Shown here in pieces: positions 1 to 5,575 of a stretch of DNA of 5,772 nt. Source of the stretch: Bacillota bacterium (lineage in GTDB: Bacteria; Bacillota; Clostridia; Lachnospirales; Lachnospiraceae); contig JAEXGM010000287.1 of the NCBI GenBank assembly GCA_023450835.1, forward strand, positions 1-5,772. The letters are read 5' to 3'. The translations under genes were made by a program, and so were the position numbers. How positions within the stretch are numbered: the first letter of the stretch is position 1; each line of letters opens with the position of its first letter. Under the pieces are notes generated by a model. The model saw only the letters and a program-made list of their open reading frames with translations, did not search any database and had not been told where the DNA came from.

Positions 1-791
1 ACATTGATTTCAAGTCCCTCTGCACTCACTACCGTAACGGTGGCTCCTATGGGTCTGTTTTCTTCAATATGCTCCACGCAGTTATCAACAATCACGGAAT
101 CAACCGGTTCATAATTGTTACCAACTATAAGTACTCTAATCGTACCCGGCCCATCCCATAAGGGAGTAACTTTCGCATTTCCAACGCCGTCAACTTCAAG
201 AGCCCACTGCTTATAATGATATGCATTCCCGGATGTTGCAGGTCTTTGCAGATATTCATACAGTCTTGCAACCAATGCTGCATCTGTCTCAGCATCTGTC
301 CCGCCGGTTGCAGCAGCATTGGTAACAGAGGTCAGCCCGCTCAGATTAACAAACTGCTTTGTAATAGTGCCTGCTTCAACATTATATTTCTCCCCTATTT
401 CCTCTGCTGTTGCAATGACTGTTGTAACCCCCTCTGTGAGCACAACCTGCTCATTTGTTATATAACCCAGCCCGTCTGCAGTTAGGAATACTTTTGCTTT
501 GGGTATTATCGTTCCTGCAGTTCCGTTAAACGTCAGAACCGCAGCTGCCTTTTTGCCGGCCTTACGAACTATGCCATATTCCGCACAACGTTTATCAATA
601 TATTCACCCGAAGTCTCATCTACATATGCAATCGGAATGATTGCATCCAGGGCCTGATAGGACTTCCATATTTCATAGGCTGCAGCACTTATCATATCAT
701 TTATGACACTACCCTCCCTAGTGTCAATATCCGATGTCATCCGGCCTATTATTTCGCTTTTTATATTCTCAACGGTTAAATTCTCATACAT
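1..791 (-). CDS. xkdT: Baseplate J-like wedge protein, XkdT family (partial, first 263 residues; 3' end outside window)
   Basis: From the ATG at 791 the frame is open to the window edge with no stop (263 full codons). The start MYENLTVENIKSEIIGRM is followed by DIDTREGSVINDMISAAAYE (about 21-40), GEYIDKRCAEYGIVRK (about 62-77), the family's hallmark GGTDAETDAALVARLYEYLQ (163-182) with RPATSGNAYHYKQWAL (183-198), GNAKVTPLWDGPGTIRV (204-220) and RPIGA (246-250). These identify the baseplate J/gp47 family (T4 gp6 equivalent). In the wedge two copies clamp together with the adjacent gene's relatives to form the ring that transmits the trigger for sheath contraction. PBSX XkdT is roughly 350 residues, so about 90 residues should lie beyond the edge. 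A DUF2313/XkdU-type gene would be expected next, which is prediction only. Confidence 0.93.
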   Translation of the reverse strand, partial: MYENLTVENIKSEIIGRMTSDIDTREGSVINDMISAAAYEIWKSYQALDAIIPIAYVDETSGEYIDKRCAEYGIVRKAGKKAAAVLTFNGTAGTIIPKAKVFLTADGLGYITNEQVVLTEGVTTVIATAEEIGEKYNVEAGTITKQFVNLSGLTSVTNAAATGGTDAETDAALVARLYEYLQRPATSGNAYHYKQWALEVDGVGNAKVTPLWDGPGTIRVLIVGNNYEPVDSVIVDNCVEHIEENRPIGATVTVVSAEGLEIN

Positions 792-1200
792 TTATCTCCA
801 CCTCCCCATATATAGTTTCAATAGAACAGCTGATAGTAAGAACATCCTCTGCAAATATTACTGTTACGTCATTGACTCCGACAATATAGGGATTGGTCAA
901 TAAGCATTCCTTTACGTATCGGGTCGCTTCCGATTGTTTTAATTCATCCGAATATGGCTGTCCAATCAAGGATTCCATTTCACATCCATAATCCCAGGTA
1001 TAGATTTCATATCGGTATCTCGGGGTATGGAGTGTTTTCCAGGCCCAGACTGAAACAGCTTCTTTACCGGTTACTATAACCGGTGCACCATTTGAAAATA
1101 CCGGTACATTATTTATAAAATCCCATTTTATTTCTTTGTATAGCCCCAATTTCGGCACTACTTCAGCACTTTGGGGCTCAATTATTGGAAAAAGGCTCAT
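784..1200 (-). CDS. xkdS: DUF2634 / XkdS-like baseplate protein (gp25-like sheath initiator, 138 aa)
   Basis: The protein opens MSLFPIIEP, then has KWDFINNVPVFSNGAPVIVT (about 25-44), the near-invariant AVSVWAWKTLHTPRYRYEIY (about 48-67) and WDYGCEMESLIGQPY (about 69-83), followed by NPYIVGVNDVTV. This is the DUF2634 pattern, and the length is close to PBSX XkdS (about 145). Members are related to T4 gp25 and P2 gpW: they sit in the wedge core and provide the first interlocking strand for the sheath. The Shine-Dalgarno is AAGGTGG (1214-1208), seven bases before the ATG, inside the end of the DUF2577 gene. The two genes overlap by four bases, and the baseplate J start overlaps this gene's end by eight, so the three are probably translationally coupled. 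Confidence 0.92.
   Translation of the reverse strand: MSLFPIIEPQSAEVVPKLGLYKEIKWDFINNVPVFSNGAPVIVTGKEAVSVWAWKTLHTPRYRYEIYTWDYGCEMESLIGQPYSDELKQSEATRYVKECLLTNPYIVGVNDVTVIFAEDVLTISCSIETIYGEVEINV
800..805 (-). promoter_or_regulatory. Ribosome binding site of the baseplate J gene
   Basis: GGAGGT on the minus strand, eight bases before the ATG at 791. It lies within the last codons of the DUF2634 gene. A second ATG at 787 is in another frame and does not open the baseplate J protein, so 791 is the start. Confidence 0.85.
1066..1084. repeat. 8-bp hairpin with triloop inside the DUF2634 gene
   Basis: ACCGGTTA (1066-1073) and TAACCGGT (1077-1084) are perfect inverted arms around a three-base loop (CTA on the plus strand). 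It lies within codons for the conserved-looking stretch APVIVTG. No T run follows on either strand, so it is not a terminator. It may simply reflect the codons used. Confidence 0.4.
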
Positions 1201-1454
1201 GTGTCCACCACCTTACATATTATTACATAACGTTGTTCCTGCTCTATTGGTACAAGAAATAGCCTGTCGCCTACCTCAAAAGAAGTAAGTGCATCATTCT
1301 TTAAAAGCCTGTTACCGGCTTGTCTGGTTCCTGCTACTTCCACCGTAAGCGGCATTACTGAGGTGACCCTGCCCAATCGGTATCTTACGGAACTAATAGA
1401 CTTATTATCATTTCGTATGGTTTGTACCATTGATGCAAATGGATTACTGTTCAT
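1197..1454 (-). CDS. xkdR: DUF2577 / XkdR-like tail tip protein (85 aa)
   Basis: Starting at the ATG at 1454 the protein begins MNSNPFASMVQTIRNDN, continues with RLGRVTSVMPLTVEVAG, and ends FEVGDRLFLVPIEQEQRY followed by a short IICKVV strand. The NPF...LGRVTS...PLTVEV...GDRLFLVP order is the DUF2577 pattern; PBSX XkdR is slightly longer, about 106 residues. The beta-rich build is compatible with a small OB-fold-like cap or spike base at the tail tip next to the hub, which is inference. The sequence contains no histidine, so a His-coordinated iron tip as in P2 gpV is not expected from this protein alone. The frame stays open upstream to an ATG at 1571, but that would overlap the hub gene by 128 bases and adds residues that look unlike the family. 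The stop overlaps the next ATG by four bases (ATGA). Confidence 0.85.
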   Translation of the reverse strand: MNSNPFASMVQTIRNDNKSISSVRYRLGRVTSVMPLTVEVAGTRQAGNRLLKNDALTSFEVGDRLFLVPIEQEQRYVIICKVVDT

Positions 1455-2529
1455 AAAACATACCTCCAACACTATACCTGCTACCTCTTGATTGAACAGG
1501 CTCCGTACTTTCATTTGTATCTTTTGTAGCACTTCCGGTTTTATTTGGCAGGCTGCCAGCCTCCTGCTCATCCATAATACTCTTAAAATTAACAGTTAAT
1601 TTGTTGTAATACTGTCCCTGCTTCCAGGTATGCGTATCCGCATCTATATAAAACAGTCCATACAGTCCGGTATACGGTTCCTTTACAACAACAGTGCCTC
1701 CGGTTATATTCGCTATATTGCCCAAGTTGTTTATTTCAATGCTTTGGCTTACCTCATTATCCGAAAGTATTTTTTTTGCTTTATCCGTAGCATCCTCACC
1801 ATCCGATTCCTTTAGATAACTCTGCATAAGGCCATACATTTTCACGGAATCAGCATTTTTCTGCGTTTTTATAAGAACATCATTGGAGTTGTATATAACA
1901 ACCTGATTAATAACATTTGAAATACTCTCTGTTGTTGAGGCAGATATAAGATTACTTCCCCCTTCTATTAATAGGGTCTCATCTGTTACCGTTTTTTCAA
2001 GGACGTTCAATTCTGATTTTTTAAAACGTACAATATATTGCTTTCCCGTTTTCTCTGAAGCTATGGTGTAGCAGGTCATAATGATGTTATAAAGACTTAC
2101 GCCCATGAAATTTCGATTAATCTTAACACCTGTCGTAGCAATGGAACCGATTTTAATATCATATTCTGAACATATTCTTCTTACTATGACTTCCGCCGTT
2201 TCTCCGCCAAAGGTATAATAGGCCTCATTACGCTTTAAATAAATTCCTCTGTCATAACAGGTAATATTTATTACATTGCTATCCGTGTTTTTTTGTCTTT
2301 CAAAGATATATCCCTCAAAAAGTATAGTGCTGTTCTGCTGGAGCGTCACTGCACTCCCAAGTTCACACTTAATTACCGGTATGTTTTTATCTGCAAATGT
2401 GGATGCTGTTAACTCAAATTCAAGTGTTCTGGCGCACTGCTGGTAATCTCCGGACCATGTAACTGTTTGAACCAATTCGGTTATATCTAATGTTTTTGAA
2501 TTATTTGTTATAAGTATTTTGATTGCCAT
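1444..2529 (-). CDS. xkdQ: Tail hub protein, XkdQ-like (gp27 / late control D type, 361 aa)
   Basis: The protein opens MAIKILITNNSKTLDITELV and continues with TWSGDYQQCARTLEFEL, FEGYIFERQKNTDSNVINIT and CYDRGIYLKRNEAYYTF (about 71-107). It later has ISNVINQVVIYN (about 203-214), and DADTHTWKQGQYYNKLTVNF (about 296-315) near the end. These are hallmarks of XkdQ-family proteins, which are built like T4 gp27 and phage P2 gpD. The trimeric hub caps the tail tube and links it to the spike and baseplate wedges. PBSX XkdQ has sometimes been annotated as a hydrolase, but I see no NlpC/P60, CHAP or lysozyme motif here, so a structural role is the better call. The last 40 residues are Ser/Thr/Gly-rich and probably disordered. 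The final Gly-Gly codons (GGA GGT) double as the Shine-Dalgarno of the next gene, whose start overlaps this gene by 11 bases. Confidence 0.9.
   Translation of the reverse strand: MAIKILITNNSKTLDITELVQTVTWSGDYQQCARTLEFELTASTFADKNIPVIKCELGSAVTLQQNSTILFEGYIFERQKNTDSNVINITCYDRGIYLKRNEAYYTFGGETAEVIVRRICSEYDIKIGSIATTGVKINRNFMGVSLYNIIMTCYTIASEKTGKQYIVRFKKSELNVLEKTVTDETLLIEGGSNLISASTTESISNVINQVVIYNSNDVLIKTQKNADSVKMYGLMQSYLKESDGEDATDKAKKILSDNEVSQSIEINNLGNIANITGGTVVVKEPYTGLYGLFYIDADTHTWKQGQYYNKLTVNFKSIMDEQEAGSLPNKTGSATKDTNESTEPVQSRGSRYSVGGMFYEQ
1462..1467 (-). promoter_or_regulatory. Ribosome binding site that decides the DUF2577 start
   Basis: GGAGGT on the minus strand, seven bases before the ATG at 1454. 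It is embedded in the last codons of the hub gene. The longer in-frame start at 1571 has no comparable site and would lie deep inside the hub gene. Confidence 0.85.
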
Positions 2530-2590
2530 ATGTTATCTCCGATTAATTGTTGTAAATATAGGTGTAATCGACAGTGCCTCTAATGTGAAT
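2530..2590. other. 61-base gap between the LysM gene and the hub gene
   Basis: This is the only gap longer than 10 bases between coding segments of the window, apart from the 21 bases before the tape measure gene. On the minus strand it ends with GGAG (2540-2537) seven bases before the hub ATG, which serves as that gene's ribosome binding site. I see no terminator hairpin with a T run, and no -35/-10 pair with sensible spacing. Confidence 0.6.
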
Positions 2591-3247
2591 TTATAGTAAT
2601 GCTTTGCCGGGCAGCTTTAGTTTATTACCGGCATAAATCAGGTTGGGATTTTTAATATTATTATAAACTGCTAACTTTTGATACAGAGATGCATCGCCAT
2701 ATTGTTTGCGGCAAATCGCACTTAACGTATCTCCGGATTTGATGACATAAATTTCGATTCCTGCTGAGTTCTTATCACTTCCTCTTGCACCGTTTCCGGT
2801 TTTATCTGTCTGAACAGCAGATAATCTCCTGTATTCACTTAAGCTGATGGTAGCATACACATCATTGGTACCATCTTTCTCCCCATAGGTTACATCTGTA
2901 ATAATTATTTCTACTTTGACTATGTCCTTTGCTTTGTCCTTTGTTATGTCCTCTGATACAGAAAATTGTAAAATCGTATGCTTATCACACCATTTGACTA
3001 ACTGGTCAATGTAAACATATGGTTGAACTTTAGCTTTTGGCTGATTAAATGAGTATTTATGTGCCGGAAGCATGCAATCTATTTTTATTGTTGCCAATGT
3101 CTTATCCCCTGGTAATATTACTTCTCCAAGCGTATGTATATTGATTGTTTCTATGTTAATTCCATGAGAAATTTCAAAACTCGGCGGAGTAACCGGCAAT
3201 ACCAGCTCTGTTTTTTTTTCTGAATCAAGTAAGATGAATTTACGCAT
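2591..3247 (-). CDS. xkdP: LysM-domain baseplate/tail tip protein, XkdP-like (218 aa)
   Basis: Residues 1-150 contain the XkdP-type N-terminal domain: VLPVTPPSFEISHGINIETI, then NIHTLGEVILPGDKTL, and a WCDKHTILQFSVSED stretch. A short Gly/Ser/Asn linker (about 150-160) leads to one LysM domain at about 167-213 (YVIKSGDTLSAICRKQYGDA ... NPNLIYAGNKLKLP). LysM domains bind glycan chains of peptidoglycan. In contractile tails and tailocins this protein, related to T4 gp53-like LysM baseplate parts, sits between hub and wedge, where the LysM fold probably acts as a structural clamp. Its length is close to PBSX XkdP (about 235 residues). The ATG at 3247 lies nine bases after the tape measure stop, and the Shine-Dalgarno AAGGAGGG (3258-3251) overlaps that stop. 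An A9 run at 3219-3211 near the start of the gene is a possible slippage point, but a slip there would truncate the protein. Confidence 0.9.
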   Translation of the reverse strand: MRKFILLDSEKKTELVLPVTPPSFEISHGINIETINIHTLGEVILPGDKTLATIKIDCMLPAHKYSFNQPKAKVQPYVYIDQLVKWCDKHTILQFSVSEDITKDKAKDIVKVEIIITDVTYGEKDGTNDVYATISLSEYRRLSAVQTDKTGNGARGSDKNSAGIEIYVIKSGDTLSAICRKQYGDASLYQKLAVYNNIKNPNLIYAGNKLKLPGKALL

Positions 3248-3256
3248 TGTCCCTCC

Positions 3257-5404
3257 TTATGGCGCTAAAGCATATGCCTGATTGATAAGTTTTGCTATTT
3301 CCTGCGCTGTTTTTGTGATGTCACTTTCCTGGCGGATATTAAAATTATTTCCGGTTATTGTGATTGGATTAGTCGATTTCAGACTTCGATTTTCACTTGC
3401 TGTAAGTACTCTTTCTCCTTCGTGCAAAAGAGCCGGGTAATTGTTATAAGGGACATAGCTTAGACCGTATGCTTTGCCGCTGCCAGATGTACCATTTACA
3501 CTAACAGAACCGGTATATTTATCAAATTTAGGACTTGATGATGTACTGTTACCGTTTAAATAAGTAATAGCCGAACCGTTAACCGCCTGCGGTGTGTTCA
3601 ATGCGATTCCTTCATCGACTCTGGATTTCAGTCCCAGTGTGAACTGCTCTCCCATATCATATCCAGCTTTCCAGTATTCATCTTTGCTTGCACTGTCATT
3701 TTTAATATTTTCAGCCAGTGCCTTATTAGAGTCTAATGCAATCTGAGCATCATCGCTTGCGTTATATTCATTTGTTCCTATTGCCTGGGCTTCTGAAATT
3801 ACTCTTCCCATTATAGCGCCTGATTTTTGGGCGTTTTCCTTGTCGCCCTTTTTCGTATACATATCGTAATCCGCTTTGGCGGTTTTATACTCCTCCGCCA
3901 GTCTTTTAAGTGCTCCGCTTTGATTCGATCCTTCATAACTGCTTGCTATGGTACCAGACATGACAGAATTTATAGCGTCTCTTTGATATTGTTCTGATAA
4001 ATTTTCCAAAGATGCTTTCCATTGGCCAATTTGGTTATAGGCCTCTTTCATCTCCGCTCCGCTGTCACCACTGAGCCAGTCAATCTGTTTCTGCATCCCG
4101 TCTTCTCTGGTGGAATTGTAACCTTCACCCATAGAACTATCAAGATCATCCTGACTCTCTTTCAGGTTTTCAGAAAGTCCGGAATAGGTATGTGATTGTT
4201 TATCCATACTGCCCGAAAACCTGGTTCCCAAAGCTTCGGAAATAGTACCTGCTGCATCTTGTCCAGAAAGCTTCCCTTCACTTACCTCTTTCTTTACATC
4301 TTCTATTGACTTCCCATAAGCCTCTGCTAAATAAGTCCACACGTCGATTCCGCTATCCGAAAGAGAATCTAATTCTTCGGCAGTGGCTATACCGGCAGTC
4401 TGCAGCTGAGCTATTGCTACTGTAACATCCGAAATATTCTTTTTGCTCATACCAAGTGCTGCACCTGCATCACCAACATTCTGCAACAATGGCAGTATAT
4501 CTTCCTGCTTGTAACCATCGGATAACAAGCTTTTACTGATACCAGCCAATTCATCATAATTATATGGTGTTTTCTTTGCAAAATCAGTTAGCGATCCAAG
4601 AAAACTGCCTGCTTTATCATCTCCGCCTAAAAGTGTTGAAAAGGATAATTCGTTATCTTCTCTTGATGCTGCTGTGGACGAACCATTCGCTAGTGATTGA
4701 TTTTGAGATTTGAGGACATTATTGTATAAATCTTCATAATAACTTTTGAATGCTTTGTCCTCGCTTTCAAAAATCTGAGTCTTTGCCTGAAAATATCCGA
4801 AAAGGGCTCCGCCAAGCGCTCCAATTGCAGTACCTATGCCAGGCGCTATTTCTGTACCTATCGCTGCACCCATCACACCCATTGATAGAGCATTGCTAGT
4901 TATCGTAGCTCCTTCTGATCCAAAAGCACTGCCCGCATATGTCGTAGCCATGTTTATAGTCCCTCCGACAAAAGCTTCTACGCCAGAAGATGCGTAACTT
5001 TTCACCGCCCCATCAATAAGTGATTTTGCTGATTTTGCTCTGCTTTCAGATTTACCTAATGTGTTCGTTAGAGTTGCAATTGATTTTTCTGTTTCATTTG
5101 CGGTATCTGACACCAATGACAAATTACGAGCTGCAGTTGAATAGTTTGCACTTGCCATCTCAAGCTTTAATTGATTCGCACTGCTTCTTGTCTTGCTAAA
5201 TTTTTTTTCTGCAGCATCTAACTCTATTTTTGCTTTATCCGCATCAACTTTTAGAACTGCCTTTGTTTTGCTAAACTCGGTAAGTTTATTTTGCAGACCT
5301 GTAACATCATTTCCAAAACGCTTATTCGCGTCTTTAATTGTAGTCAGTACCTTGGAATACTCATCTTTTGAACTTATCTTAATACCATTATCATCCTGAG
5401 CCAT
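3257..5404 (-). CDS. Phage tail tape measure protein (715 aa)
   Basis: This is the longest gene of the module, placed right after the chaperone, as tape measure genes are. Residues 15-135 are rich in K, E, A, S and T with heptad-like spacing and look helical or coiled-coil. Residues about 143-207 are a long Gly/Ala-rich hydrophobic stretch (VMGAAIGTEIAPGIGTAIGA, then GGALFGYF), typical of the part thought to insert into the host membrane during DNA entry. Residues about 265-440 match the pattern of the tape measure N-terminal domain family (FAKKTPYNYDELAGISKSLL, TAEELDSLSDSGIDVW, ALGTRFSGSMDKQS). The C-terminus carries YNNYPALLHEGERVLTASEN (about 653-672), a common ending of clostridial tape measures. 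The protein fixes tail length by being wound inside the tube. At about 0.15 nm per residue, 715 residues imply a tail near 100-110 nm. No transglycosylase or peptidase domain is evident, and it is much shorter than PBSX XkdO. Confidence 0.93.
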   Translation of the reverse strand: MAQDDNGIKISSKDEYSKVLTTIKDANKRFGNDVTGLQNKLTEFSKTKAVLKVDADKAKIELDAAEKKFSKTRSSANQLKLEMASANYSTAARNLSLVSDTANETEKSIATLTNTLGKSESRAKSAKSLIDGAVKSYASSGVEAFVGGTINMATTYAGSAFGSEGATITSNALSMGVMGAAIGTEIAPGIGTAIGALGGALFGYFQAKTQIFESEDKAFKSYYEDLYNNVLKSQNQSLANGSSTAASREDNELSFSTLLGGDDKAGSFLGSLTDFAKKTPYNYDELAGISKSLLSDGYKQEDILPLLQNVGDAGAALGMSKKNISDVTVAIAQLQTAGIATAEELDSLSDSGIDVWTYLAEAYGKSIEDVKKEVSEGKLSGQDAAGTISEALGTRFSGSMDKQSHTYSGLSENLKESQDDLDSSMGEGYNSTREDGMQKQIDWLSGDSGAEMKEAYNQIGQWKASLENLSEQYQRDAINSVMSGTIASSYEGSNQSGALKRLAEEYKTAKADYDMYTKKGDKENAQKSGAIMGRVISEAQAIGTNEYNASDDAQIALDSNKALAENIKNDSASKDEYWKAGYDMGEQFTLGLKSRVDEGIALNTPQAVNGSAITYLNGNSTSSSPKFDKYTGSVSVNGTSGSGKAYGLSYVPYNNYPALLHEGERVLTASENRSLKSTNPITITGNNFNIRQESDITKTAQEIAKLINQAYALAP

Positions 5405-5409
5405 TATAT

Positions 5410-5418
5410 CCCCCCTTT
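5410..5418 (-). promoter_or_regulatory. Ribosome binding site of the tape measure gene (G-rich variant)
   Basis: The minus strand reads AAAGGGGGG, then five bases (ATATA), then the ATG at 5404. It departs from the consensus AAGGAGG by its G run, but position and spacing fit. It lies just after the TAA of the frameshift extension, so ribosomes finishing the extended chaperone end close to this site. Confidence 0.75.
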
Positions 5419-5425
5419 CTACAAA

Positions 5426-5575
5426 TTACCTGCCATACTTCAAATCCATATCCTTTTCAAAAAAGGCCCTTATTACAACCTTTTCCCCCATCGAAAGATT
5501 GTAATAAGTTCCTGGTAATATCCCATTTTTAGTAAAGAGATAATACATAAGCTGCACATCAGGATCAGTGTCTAT
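5426..5575 (-). CDS. -1 frameshift extension of the tail assembly chaperone (gpG-T type fusion)
   Basis: If ribosomes slip back one base on the A run at 5583-5575, reading continues ATA GAC ACT GAT CCT... for 49 codons to a TAA at 5428-5426. The added peptide begins IDTDPDVQLMYYLFTKNGIL and ends EKDMDLKYGR. It contains PGTYYNLSMGEKVVIRAFFE, which reads like the second half of a frameshifted chaperone. The segment has no stop despite AT-rich DNA, and its amino acid composition is protein-like. It has no convincing start of its own: the first ATG in frame is at 5548 and has no Shine-Dalgarno sequence. By analogy with lambda gpG/gpGT, the rarer long form would bind the tape measure through the main domain and tube subunits through this tail. 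The extension ends 21 bases before the tape measure ATG. Without the frameshift, about 170 bases of this compact operon would be non-coding. Confidence 0.85.
   Translation of the reverse strand: MDTDPDVQLMYYLFTKNGILPGTYYNLSMGEKVVIRAFFEKDMDLKYGR
5469..5508. repeat. Perfect 10-bp inverted repeat inside the frameshift extension
   Basis: CTTATTACAA at 5469-5478 and its exact reverse complement TTGTAATAAG at 5499-5508 are separated by 20 bases. In the mRNA this could form an AU-rich 10-bp stem, 66 bases downstream of the slip site and about 65 bases upstream of the tape measure start. No T run follows, so it is not a standard terminator. Function is unknown, and chance is possible in AT-rich DNA. 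Confidence 0.5.

Noticed and set aside
125..319. Minus-strand open frame of 64 codons
   Set aside because: It overlaps the baseplate J gene in another frame; the J frame carries the family's hallmark motif in this same stretch.
216..485. Plus-strand open frame of 89 codons, cysteine-rich
   Set aside because: It lies antisense inside the baseplate J gene, whose motifs are clear. Its composition is typical of a reversed coding frame.
703..903. Plus-strand open frame of 66 codons
   Set aside because: Antisense to the baseplate J start and the DUF2634 end, with no recognisable motif; both sense genes are strongly supported.
1066..1110. Repeated ACCGGT-like words as possible operator sites
   Set aside because: They fall in codons for Pro, Val, Thr and Gly within a well-supported gene, and similar CCGG words are scattered through the whole window.
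1770..1777. A8 run in the hub gene forming an in-frame A_AAA_AAA heptamer, considered as a second frameshift site
   Set aside because: The -1 frame stops after four codons and would only truncate the hub protein before its conserved C-terminal part.
1630..1815. Plus-strand open frame of 61 codons
   Set aside because: Antisense shadow within the hub gene, with no family resemblance.
5202..5209. A8 run in the tape measure gene as a possible slip site
   Set aside because: The -1 frame meets TAG almost at once; no useful product results.
5193..5399. Plus-strand open frame of 68 codons with a hydrophobic look
   Set aside because: Antisense to the coiled-coil N-terminus of the tape measure; the hydrophobic residues come from reversed Lys/Glu/Ala codons.
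5452..5466. CCTTTT/AAAAGG small inverted repeat, considered as a terminator before the tape measure gene
   Set aside because: The stem is only six mostly A-T pairs, sits inside the frameshift extension and is not followed by a T run in the transcribed direction.
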